A stretch of DNA of 36,012 bases from Planctomycetota bacterium (GTDB lineage Bacteria > Planctomycetota > E44-bin39): contig SOJX01000023.1 of the NCBI GenBank assembly GCA_004376375.1, positions 1 to 36,012 on the forward strand, read 5' to 3'. Of this stretch, positions 1 through 7,313 are shown piece after piece (positions within the stretch are counted from its first letter, which is position 1; the number at the start of each line of letters is the position of its first letter). Position numbers and translations under genes: made by a program. A model generated the notes under the pieces. It saw only the letters and a program-made list of their open reading frames with translations, had not been told where the DNA came from and did no database searches.

Positions 1-1
1 G

Positions 2-226
2 GAGAAAAGAGAAGAAATCCCGGCCACCACGTCAGCGGATGCAATGGCCCAGCCGTCAACGGAGCACGGCACGGCACCACCCATGCCGGAACATTTCCTT
101 GGTAAGAAGAAAAAGAAGGAATCACTCGAAGACCTGATAAGCGCGGCCGAAAACTTCGACCTCGGCGACCTGGAGGTTGAGAATATACCGGACGAAGATT
201 CCAAAAACACAGATGAATCAGAATAG
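2..226 (+). CDS. C-terminal tail of an unidentified protein (cut by window edge)
   Basis: The frame is open from the window edge to a TAG at 224-226, so only about 74 C-terminal residues are visible. They are low in complexity: a Thr/Pro/Ala-rich stretch, a lysine cluster (GKKKKKE), then an acidic tail with ESLEDLISAAENFDL and ending in DEDSKNTDESE. This looks like a disordered, acidic cytoplasmic tail. I recognise no family. The internal ATG at 44 has no convincing ribosome binding site, so I treat it as an internal Met rather than the start of a 60-residue protein. The gene converges on the large minus-strand propeller gene across a gap holding a 28-bp perfect palindrome. Confidence 0.55.
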   Translation, partial: EKREEIPATTSADAMAQPSTEHGTAPPMPEHFLGKKKKKESLEDLISAAENFDLGDLEVENIPDEDSKNTDESE

Positions 227-247
227 GATATTGATTTAATACATTTA

Positions 248-275
248 GTAGGGGCAAGGCATGCCTTGCCCCTAC
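248..275. repeat. 28-bp perfect palindrome between convergent genes
   Basis: GTAGGGGCAAGGCA is followed directly by its exact reverse complement, giving a perfect 28-bp palindrome. It lies between two convergent genes and could act as a bidirectional terminator hairpin, although no clear T-run follows on either strand. A relative with the same GTAGGGGCA...TGCCCCTAC ends lies at 22199-22236, which argues for a dispersed REP-like element rather than a gene-specific terminator. Confidence 0.75.
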
Positions 276-337
276 ATATTATTATTAACGCGCCGCAAGC
301 GGCGCCGCTAAATATTTTTACCCCAGTTTCAATTGTC

Positions 338-377
338 TTGGTACTTGGTACTCGGTACTCGGTACTCGGTACTTCTT
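338..377 (-). repeat. Short tandem repeat, GTACCGA family
   Basis: Read on the minus strand, directly after the stop of the propeller gene, AAGAAG leads into about five degenerate copies of a 7-bp unit (GTACCGA / GTACCAA). The same family, in the same orientation and also preceded by AAGAAG, recurs at 26676-26705 (there inside a coding region) and 27889-27919. Confidence 0.7.
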
Positions 378-378
378 T

Positions 379-3300
379 TTACTTCCAGACCTGCGCGGAA
401 TTTATCGACCAGCGGGCGGGATTGTTTTTCATCCCTTCGCCGAGAAGCTCGACGCCGCGTGCGGTCGCGATAATCAGGCCTTCGCCCTCGAGGACCGTCA
501 TTACCGGGCTGACGTACGCGGACGCGGAACGCCGGCCGTACTTCCAGAGAATTTTGCCTTTCGCGTCGAACGCGTCGAGCCTGCCGCGTGATCCCATAAC
601 GAGAATGGTTTTCTTGCCGTCAAGCTCGACCATCTGCACGGGCCTGCGCGAAAAACCGCGCACCGGTTTTGACCAGACTTCCGCGCCGTCCAGGTTCCGC
701 ACGACCAGTTTGTTTTCCGCCGTCGTGTACATAATCTCCGGCGTGCCGTCGCCGTCGATGTCGGCAAGCGCGGGCGGCGACGTAATCTGTTTTCCCGCCG
801 CAATCGTTTTTTTCACTTCGCCGTGGTCCGCTTCAACGACGAAAATCCGGCTCCGCGTCGCGTAAACCAGCGTCGCGGCCGAGCCGGGACCTGAACGGAA
901 AAACGACGCCGCGCCGACTGGCTCGCCCTTCTGCTTCGTGCTCCAGAGCTTTCCTCCCGTCGCGGGGTCGAAACACACAAGGCCGTGCTCGCGCGTGGCG
1001 CAGATTATTTCCGGTTTCCTGTCTTCCCGCACGTCCGCGGCCAGCGGCGCCGCCATATAGGCCGTCGCCTCGGTTTCCGACCAGCTCAGCTCGCCGGAAC
1101 CGCCGTCAAACGCGCGAATCACGCCTTTCGAGTCGCCCGTAACCACGAGCGGGCCGTTCGGAGTACTGACAAACGCAGGCGGTCCCACGGTAACGTTTTC
1201 CGATTCCAGCCTGTGCTCCCAGATGAGGTCGCCGGTCTGCCCGTCGAACGCTTTTTCACCTTCGGCGCTCGATACAAACACGTCGTCGATACCGTCACCG
1301 TTCAGGTCGCCCGCGGTCCACGGGCCGCCGGGTATGTCGGCGAGAATGGCGGCCGGAAGCCCCGACTTCGCATCGAACCAGACAAAACCGCCGCCCGACG
1401 CCAGGAGGCCGGCCTCGTACTTTCCGCCGGCTTCCCTCACCCGCGGGCGCCCGCTCGGAGCGCCGAAAGCCGCGTGCCAGGAAACTTCGCCGGGGTTTAT
1501 AGACAGGAGCGCGACCGAGCCGTCCGCCAGCGCGACCGCCGCGTCGACGACCCCGTCGCCGTTGATATCGGCAACCGCGGGTGAGCCGACCGGCTCCGCG
1601 GGCGTCGGGAGCATCCTATAGAGCTCTGCGCCTTCGGTTATGACTGCGACGCCCGAAACCGTCCCGCCCACCGCCGCCAGTATCGTCAACGTGCCCTCCC
1701 CGGTCAGGTCGGCGAGTGCAAGCCCGGTAATTCGCGCGTTGACGGGCTCGCCCGCGGCAAGCTCTTCTCCGCTCGAGCCGGAGAGGATAACGATTTTCTT
1801 GAACCCGGCCGCCACGACGACTTCGACGCCGTCCGCGCCCGCAACGTCTCCGACAACCGGCCCGGCAATAACGGGCGCGCCCGCGTCGGCCTGCCACAGG
1901 GCTTTTCCGTCTTCGGCGCCGAGGGCCGCTACCAGCCCGTGGTTGGTCGAGACGACAATCTCCGCCTCGCCGTCGCCGTCGACGTCGGCGGGGATGATGC
2001 CGGTCGGAATGACGTTGCTCGGCGCGAGGCTGCGCTCCCACACCTGCACGAGCTTTCGGCCCAGGAGATTGAAACGGGTGACGACGCCGCGGACGTCGGC
2101 GACGTAAAACGATTTTCTTCTACCGCATATCACCGCGGGCGCGTTACGGACCGCGGCGCCCACTTCTGCGGTCGCGAGCGCCTTTCCTGCAAAGCCGGAC
2201 ACTACGGTCAGCTGCCCGCTCCATGATACGAATACGGCGTCAAGCGCGCCGTCGCCGTCGACGTCCAGCAGCACGGGAACCGCGGTCACGGTTCCGCCCG
2301 CATCGACCTGCCAGAGTTTCTTGCCGGTCGCGCCGTCTATGGCGATTACCGCGTCGTCGTAGGTGGCAATAACAAGGTCGCCCTGCCCGTCTCCGCTGAC
2401 GTCGCCCGCGACGGCCGGTGCAGTCACCCGACTCGTGCGGCCGGTAGCAATGGCGCGGCCGTCGACGCCGGCCAGCACCGCGGCATGACCCGTCGCCGCG
2501 GCGGCAATTACCTCGGGAGCGCCGTCGCCGTTCCAGTCCGTAATCGTAGGTGAAAAAACGCCTCCCCCCACGGGTACCGACCACGTCAGCATGCGTGGCA
2601 GCGCCTCGAGCACCTGCGCCGTTTTCCCCTCTTCCACGTCGACGCGCAGCTGGCGCTCAAAGCAGCCGGGCGCGCGAAGGCTTATGTTGTAAACGTCCGG
2701 TGAAAGGCCGGTGCGGATAAACGGCGACGCACGTCTTTCAAGCTCTGAATCGAGAATCAGCTCCACAATCGCGCCGTGCGGATTGGTCATAAATGAAATT
2801 CCCGTTCCCGGCGACCCCGCCTCCGGCCCGATCGTCCCCGCCGCCTCGGCCGCAAGCGCGATAAACAGCACCGCCTTTTCCCCCTTGCCTATATCAATCG
2901 ACCGGCTGTGCGTTTCATAGCCCTCGGCGGAAACGGAAACCTCATGAGTACCTTCAACCACTTCAATCGGAGAACCGGGCTGCGTCTCCTGATTATCGAC
3001 GGTAAGCGCGGCGCCCTCGGGCTGCACGATTACGCGCAGGCTGGCCGGGCCGGCTTCAACCACCTTCCCGCCCACGTCCTCGGGCCTGTCCTCGAGCTCG
3101 AAATCGAGTTTCAGCGTGTCTTTTTCGATACCAATCCTGACCGTTCCCGGAATTTTTCCTTCAGCTTCCACCGTGATCGTGCTGGTTCCTTCCGGCATTT
3201 CAACGGCCTTGGGCAGGCTGTATTCCTGCCCCCCGGCGGTCCTGAAGACAGCGGTATAGGGTTCGGCGTTGCTGACGTCGACCTCCAGGTGCTTAATCTT

Positions 3301-4458
3301 CTGCACTATGACTTCGGGCCCCGGTTTTTCCTCCCCGGCGGATTTCGCGGGCCCTCCCGGAGAAAGCATCATCCCGACTCCTGTCCCGATGCCGAGCGCT
3401 ATCACCACCACAATTACCACCCACAGCAACGCGATCCCCTTCCCCGGAGCGGACGGAGCCGGTGCTTTATCTGCGATCGGCCTGATCAGCGGAGTTGTGG
3501 GCCTGCGGGAATCACTCTTTTTAAGCGCAGTTTTCTTTCCCAGAGCCTTACCCCTCATTTTTTTCGGTCTCGGAGGCGCCTTGTCGTCGGTATCCGCGGC
3601 TGCGGCAAGTATATCCAGCTGCGGCTTAATCATCGCCGTTTTCGGGCGGCCTCCGCGCCGCAACGCTCCGGGCCCGTCCGATGCTGCAAGCGCGGCAATC
3701 CCGCGGTCTCCCCCGCCTTCCCCGACCGGTGCGGGCTCGAGCTCATCTTCAGAAATATCGCCGGGTTCCCCATCCCCGCTTTCGGATAAAGCCTGGGGCG
3801 CATCGGCTTCGGAAGTCAGCTTTTCAGCGATATCGTCAATATTGATATCAGACGCCTCGACCGTCTTCGGGAACTCGCCCGGAAGGGAATCGGCGAGAGA
3901 CTCTCCGAAGTCGTCAGCCTTGACTGTAATTTCAGAGGGGATGGCGACGCCGCTGCGGCAGGTGGGGCACTGTATCTTCGTACCCGGCGGAAAAGCCGTC
4001 CCGTCAAGCGGGGTAAGACAATCATGGCAGAGGATAAATGCGCGGCGGGTGCGTATCAGCAAGTCAGGCAGGTCGTCCGGCTCGAGCAGCGATTTTTCAA
4101 CCGCGATTTCGGCGAAGCGCTGGGTCTTGCCTTTGAGGACGCGCTCGTTCTGCTCGACAAGAACCTCGTTGGCGTTTCCACGGGAAATTTTTCCCTCCGC
4201 CACGGCCATGCGCGCTATCGTCAGGTCCTCGATCATGGCGTGCGTATTGAGGCGGCGGCTCTCGGGGTTCTGGCGCTGCTCGCCCAGGACCTTCGCCATG
4301 CCGTGCGGGCTGATATAGTCCTTTTCCATTAGGACCCGGGCAAGCGAATCCGCTTCGCCGGATTCCACAACCTGCCGGCACTCGTTCAGAGTGTCCTCCG
4401 AAACGAGCTCGGCCTCGCGGGCTATATTCCCGATAAGCATATCGTCTGGAGTCAGCAT
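379..4458 (-). CDS. Giant membrane-anchored zinc-ribbon/PEGA/FG-GAP beta-propeller protein
   Basis: This protein of about 1359 residues has a cytoplasmic-type N-terminus with two helical modules (MLTPDDMLIG..., residues 1-130). A four-Cys zinc ribbon follows (C144, C147, C164, C167), then an acidic/basic linker and one membrane helix at about 341-365. Two PEGA-like beta domains occupy about 475-620. A long propeller runs from about 630 to the end, with at least seven calcium-type motifs such as DWNGDGAPEV, DVDGDGEAEI, DLNGDGIDDV and DIDGDGTPEI plus PQQ-like blade strands (GKLWS, GELSW). FG-GAP/PQQ propellers are usually extracytoplasmic, so I infer an inside-to-outside scaffold or sensor. I chose the ATG at 4458 because GGGGAAGGAATCTAT lies just upstream. 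The in-frame ATG at 4488 has no such site. Its precise function cannot be read from sequence. Confidence 0.85.
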   Translation of the reverse strand: MLTPDDMLIGNIAREAELVSEDTLNECRQVVESGEADSLARVLMEKDYISPHGMAKVLGEQRQNPESRRLNTHAMIEDLTIARMAVAEGKISRGNANEVLVEQNERVLKGKTQRFAEIAVEKSLLEPDDLPDLLIRTRRAFILCHDCLTPLDGTAFPPGTKIQCPTCRSGVAIPSEITVKADDFGESLADSLPGEFPKTVEASDINIDDIAEKLTSEADAPQALSESGDGEPGDISEDELEPAPVGEGGGDRGIAALAASDGPGALRRGGRPKTAMIKPQLDILAAAADTDDKAPPRPKKMRGKALGKKTALKKSDSRRPTTPLIRPIADKAPAPSAPGKGIALLWVVIVVVIALGIGTGVGMMLSPGGPAKSAGEEKPGPEVIVQKIKHLEVDVSNAEPYTAVFRTAGGQEYSLPKAVEMPEGTSTITVEAEGKIPGTVRIGIEKDTLKLDFELEDRPEDVGGKVVEAGPASLRVIVQPEGAALTVDNQETQPGSPIEVVEGTHEVSVSAEGYETHSRSIDIGKGEKAVLFIALAAEAAGTIGPEAGSPGTGISFMTNPHGAIVELILDSELERRASPFIRTGLSPDVYNISLRAPGCFERQLRVDVEEGKTAQVLEALPRMLTWSVPVGGGVFSPTITDWNGDGAPEVIAAAATGHAAVLAGVDGRAIATGRTSRVTAPAVAGDVSGDGQGDLVIATYDDAVIAIDGATGKKLWQVDAGGTVTAVPVLLDVDGDGALDAVFVSWSGQLTVVSGFAGKALATAEVGAAVRNAPAVICGRRKSFYVADVRGVVTRFNLLGRKLVQVWERSLAPSNVIPTGIIPADVDGDGEAEIVVSTNHGLVAALGAEDGKALWQADAGAPVIAGPVVGDVAGADGVEVVVAAGFKKIVILSGSSGEELAAGEPVNARITGLALADLTGEGTLTILAAVGGTVSGVAVITEGAELYRMLPTPAEPVGSPAVADINGDGVVDAAVALADGSVALLSINPGEVSWHAAFGAPSGRPRVREAGGKYEAGLLASGGGFVWFDAKSGLPAAILADIPGGPWTAGDLNGDGIDDVFVSSAEGEKAFDGQTGDLIWEHRLESENVTVGPPAFVSTPNGPLVVTGDSKGVIRAFDGGSGELSWSETEATAYMAAPLAADVREDRKPEIICATREHGLVCFDPATGGKLWSTKQKGEPVGAASFFRSGPGSAATLVYATRSRIFVVEADHGEVKKTIAAGKQITSPPALADIDGDGTPEIMYTTAENKLVVRNLDGAEVWSKPVRGFSRRPVQMVELDGKKTILVMGSRGRLDAFDAKGKILWKYGRRSASAYVSPVMTVLEGEGLIIATARGVELLGEGMKNNPARWSINSAQVWK

Positions 4459-4540
4459 ATAGATTCCTTCCCCGCTGATTTTCCCCATATATCGAAGCGC
4501 AGTATCTTACCACAGGCCGCAGGGGGGCGCAATATATTAG

Positions 4541-4605
4541 TGACAGGTGATAGGTGATAAGTGATAGGTTAAAGGTGATAGGTGATAAGTGATAGGTGAA
4601 AATGT
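4541..4605. repeat. Short tandem repeat, AGGTGAT family
   Basis: Degenerate 7-bp units (AGGTGAT, AAGTGAT, AGGTTAA) are repeated about eight times in the gap between the divergent propeller and ankyrin genes. A short copy recurs at about 7271. The unit resembles the heptameric STRR repeats known from cyanobacterial intergenic DNA. Confidence 0.65.
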
Positions 4606-4671
4606 TAGCGGCCGCGCGTGGCCGGTGTGGTCTGCGCGGCGCTGATTCGCGTCGAACGTCGAGCGTCATTA

Positions 4672-4731
4672 TGAATTATGAAAATTAAAATTTCTTTATT
4701 TCATAATTCATAATTCACAATTCATAATTCC
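4672..4731. repeat. AT-rich short repeat, AATTCAT family, upstream of promoter
   Basis: Alternating ATTATGAATT and CATAATTCATAATTC units can fold back on each other. The block sits directly upstream of the -35 box of the ankyrin promoter. The same family lies in the same relative position at 27964-27990. It could act as an AT-rich UP element, but that is inference. Confidence 0.6.
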
Positions 4732-4733
4732 CT

Positions 4734-4764
4734 CGCTTGCACTCTCCGCGTTTCAGGTTACAAT
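4734..4764 (+). promoter_or_regulatory. Conserved promoter block, copy A
   Basis: CGCTTGCACTCTCCGCGTTT is followed by TACAAT. The arrangement is TTGCAC (4737-4742), a 16-bp spacer and TACAAT (4759-4764). The -35 box and the first 11 bases of the spacer are nearly identical to copies at 7041-7070 and 27925-27954. The predicted start of transcription, about 4771, falls on the GTG start codon of the ankyrin gene, so its mRNA may be leaderless. Confidence 0.65.
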
Positions 4765-4770
4765 GTAGAT

Positions 4771-6207
4771 GTGAAACACCTGCCACTCAAACTCGGTATT
4801 TTCGTTATCCTGCTTTTCGCAGCCGTAATCGCGGCATGTCTGCTGTGGACGCCGTTGCGGATAAGGTATTATACCTCGAAATACCGCTCCGATGACGCGA
4901 GGGAAATCGCAAACGGTATCAAGGGCCTCCAATCAATCGGTATAAAGGGCGCAAGTGAGCTTGAGCAACTCACCCTAGACGAATTGAAACACGACCCGCA
5001 GAAACACATGGCTATGGTTGCAGGCGTGCTTATCTCGGACAAGCCGAAAGGCGTTGACCTGCTGGCAAAAATACTCGCAGGCGGCGCGGAAGAAGCCGCT
5101 TTCCTGAAGAAACACTGGGCCGGTTTCAATGAGCCCGTGAAATGCGGTGAAGACGGTAATTATCCCTTGCACCTCACCGCAAAAAAAGGATGGAAGGATG
5201 CGGCTGCGTTTCTTCTCGCCAAAGGTGCTGATGTAGATGCGAAAACAGATTCCAACGAAACGCCTTTACACTATGCAATAGGGGAAGGTCATACAGATAT
5301 GGCCACATTGCTGATTAGAAAAGGTGCGGATGTGAATGCGAAACTCTGGAAGGACTTAACGCCGCTGCACCTTGCTGCGCAGACAGGGAATAAAGATATT
5401 GGCATGCTCCTCATAAATAGAGGTGCAGACGTGAATGCGAAAGACTTTTGGGGCAGTTCACCTCTGTCCTACTTTGCATATGCGTCCAGCAATACTGGCT
5501 CATCTGAAACGTGTTGCGCTGACATATGCGAATTACTGATTAAAAAAGGCGCAGATGTGAATACGAAAGATATTTATGGCAGCACGCCGCTTCACGTGGC
5601 GGCAGGGAGTGGCAATAAGAACGTGGCCGCATTGCTGATTAAGAAAGGGGCGGATGTGAATGCGAAAAGCAATAAAGGTCGCGCCACCCCGCTGCACGGA
5701 GCGGCAGAGAATGGACATAAAGACGTGACCGCTTTGCTGATTAATAAAGGCGCTGATGTGAATGCGAAAAACAATAAGAACATGACGCCGCTGAACTTTG
5801 CTGTACAGAATGGACATAGAAACGTTATCCTGCTGCTTATCGCAAAAGGCGCTGATGTGAATACGATAGATAAAATCGGCATGACTCCGATGAACTGGGC
5901 AAATGAAAAAGAGATTGCCGACCTTCTTCGCAAATATGGCGCCAAGAGGAATGAAGAATTGCCGGGCGGAAAACCTTTCGGCAATGAGCTGCAAAAAGCA
6001 ATAGATAATTACAGGCAAGGCTTGAAATTATACCATAGTATTTCTTCTTCGAAGGGCATGGGTACTTTCAAAATCGTGGACGCAGCGAAGGAAAAATTTG
6101 GTAAAAGCAAGGCTCTTCTTGAAGAATATATGAAAACGCATCCTGATGACTCAAGAGGAAAAGAACTCATGGAAATGATTGACTTCTACCTTAAATCATG
6201 GAAATGA
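4771..6207 (+). CDS. Membrane-anchored ankyrin-repeat protein
   Basis: This is a 478-residue protein. Residues 4-27 form an uncleaved-looking N-terminal anchor (LPLKLGIFVILLFAAVIAAC). A short HEAT-like helical segment (about 35-120) follows, then eight ankyrin repeats from about 130 to 395 with the signature TPLHxAAxxG...LLIxKGADVNAK. One repeat carries an insertion (about 230-260). A C-terminal helical, TPR-like segment follows. Ankyrin stacks bind other proteins, so an envelope-tethered binding role is likely, but the partner is unknown. The start is GTG at 4771; no strong ribosome site precedes it and the predicted transcription start coincides with it. The anchor and pre-ankyrin region are clearly paralogous to the protein at 26653-27672 (compare AGFNEPVK with QGFNKPVK). 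The gene is AT-richer than its neighbours. Confidence 0.88.
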   Translation: MKHLPLKLGIFVILLFAAVIAACLLWTPLRIRYYTSKYRSDDAREIANGIKGLQSIGIKGASELEQLTLDELKHDPQKHMAMVAGVLISDKPKGVDLLAKILAGGAEEAAFLKKHWAGFNEPVKCGEDGNYPLHLTAKKGWKDAAAFLLAKGADVDAKTDSNETPLHYAIGEGHTDMATLLIRKGADVNAKLWKDLTPLHLAAQTGNKDIGMLLINRGADVNAKDFWGSSPLSYFAYASSNTGSSETCCADICELLIKKGADVNTKDIYGSTPLHVAAGSGNKNVAALLIKKGADVNAKSNKGRATPLHGAAENGHKDVTALLINKGADVNAKNNKNMTPLNFAVQNGHRNVILLLIAKGADVNTIDKIGMTPMNWANEKEIADLLRKYGAKRNEELPGGKPFGNELQKAIDNYRQGLKLYHSISSSKGMGTFKIVDAAKEKFGKSKALLEEYMKTHPDDSRGKELMEMIDFYLKSWK

Positions 6208-6264
6208 TTGAAACCACATCAGGTGTACGTTAATTTCCTCCGCGCCCGCGGCGGCAGGACCGGA

Positions 6265-6295
6265 AAGGAAATAAGGGAATAAGGAAATAAGGAAA
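6265..6295. repeat. Short repeat, GGAAATAA family
   Basis: Four degenerate 8-bp units (GGAAATAA, GGGAATAA) lie in the gap between the convergent ankyrin and lipoprotein genes. They are followed at about 6302 by a GC-rich palindrome (GCCGCGCAAGCGCGGC). Confidence 0.5.
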
Positions 6296-6391
6296 AGTCA
6301 ACGCCGCGCAAGCGCGGCCGCTAACAGATAAAATAATATGACGGGCTCCTTTTCTCGATACTCAGTACTCGATGCTTTTTCATGCTCAGCA

Positions 6392-7006
6392 TTACTGGTC
6401 CGACTCATCTTTTTCGGCTTCGGATGATTCATTTTTTTTGGATTTTGGGGGTTCTTCTTTTACAGGCTCACCGTCATCACCGACAATATCCGCCCCAAAC
6501 CAGCCGGAAAAGAAATCGGCAAGCTGTATCACATTAAGTCCAAGTTGAAAACCGATTATTCCGAGCATCCCGCCGATTTCAATGTCGCCATAAGCTGCCA
6601 TCATATCAATGTCATCTTCGCCAATAATGGGGAAAAGATAATGACCTTTCCCTCTTTTTATTTCATCATCAAGATCAATCATATAGGCGAATGTACCAAT
6701 ACATGGAAACGGCCATCCTCCCTCTTCTATAAAACCAAGGCCTCCCAGTTGAAGGAAAGGAATACCCATTTCCAGATGGCATTCCCAAAGAAAGAATTCT
6801 CTTGAATGGTACCCGGTTGCCTGATGCCTTGCTCCGCCGACGCCAATCCCGATAGGCCCCACCTGGGCGTGTGCAGCTGCGCCGATGCCAATAGAAATAT
6901 GCCCATAGAAAATATCAGCGGCGTCCAGTGCCCGGTCTTTCATGTAGGCGCAGCCGGTAGAGAATACCAACATTAACACAACTACCAGTAATATCAATTT
7001 TCTCAT
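6392..7006 (-). CDS. Small secreted lipoprotein, unknown function
   Basis: This is a 204-residue protein with a classic lipoprotein signal: MRKLILLVVVLMLVFSTGC, with Cys as the predicted lipidated residue. The mature part begins AYMKDRALDAADIFYGH and contains several glycine-rich stretches (ISIGIGAAAHAQVGPIGIGVGG) that could be beta-strands or membrane-associated segments. The C-terminal 30 residues are Lys/Glu/Ser-rich and probably disordered. The start at 7006 is supported by AAAGGACAGGTT just upstream. A longer in-frame ATG at 7036 would lie at the predicted transcription start and is unlikely. It is driven by conserved promoter block copy B. I recognise no specific family. The YMKDRALDAADIF opening resembles small lipoproteins I have seen in spirochaete-like and other uncultured genomes, but this is weak. 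Confidence 0.8.
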   Translation of the reverse strand: MRKLILLVVVLMLVFSTGCAYMKDRALDAADIFYGHISIGIGAAAHAQVGPIGIGVGGARHQATGYHSREFFLWECHLEMGIPFLQLGGLGFIEEGGWPFPCIGTFAYMIDLDDEIKRGKGHYLFPIIGEDDIDMMAAYGDIEIGGMLGIIGFQLGLNVIQLADFFSGWFGADIVGDDGEPVKEEPPKSKKNESSEAEKDESDQ

Positions 7007-7040
7007 AACCTGTCCTTTGAACGGATATTTAATCACTTAT

Positions 7041-7070
7041 ATTGTACAGGCAAACGCGGAGAATGCAAGC
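7041..7070 (-). promoter_or_regulatory. Conserved promoter block, copy B
   Basis: On the minus strand CGCTTGCATTCTCCGCGTTT leads to TACAAT with a 16-bp spacer after TTGCAT: -35 at 7063-7068, -10 at 7041-7046. The block matches copy A at 19 of 20 positions in the conserved segment. Transcription would start near 7035, leaving a leader of about 29 nt before the ATG of the lipoprotein gene. Confidence 0.65.
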
Positions 7071-7120
7071 GGGGAAAGAAAGTATAAAGTATGAAGGATA
7101 AAGAATGAAATAAATCCTGG

Positions 7121-7172
7121 ATTCCCGCCTGCGCGGGAATGACAGAAAAAGACACGGCGAGTAAACTCGCCG
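7121..7172. repeat. Two adjacent GC-rich palindromes
   Basis: ATTCCCGC-CTGC-GCGGGAAT (7121-7140) is a perfect 8-bp stem, similar in form to the ATTCCC...GGGAAT repeats of Neisseria. CGGCGAGT-AA-ACTCGCCG (7155-7172) is a second perfect stem. Both lie in the non-coding gap downstream of the ParA operon and look like dispersed REP-type elements. Confidence 0.6.
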
Positions 7173-7220
7173 GCTAATTATTAATATCACTAACCACAAA
7201 CGACAAACCACAAACGACTA

Positions 7221-7263
7221 TTTAAGAAAACGACACCGGGCCACTCCTGCCGCCCGGCGTCGT
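7221..7263 (-). terminator. Terminator of the ParA operon
   Basis: On the minus strand, about 50 nt after the stop of the last gene, ACGACGCCGGGC pairs with GCCCGGTGTCGT (11 of 12 pairs plus one G-T), followed by TTTTCTTAAAT. This is a typical intrinsic terminator. Confidence 0.75.
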
Positions 7264-7313
7264 CTCCTCAGATAGGTGATAACCGCTAACGACTAACGAC
7301 TAACCACTAATAA

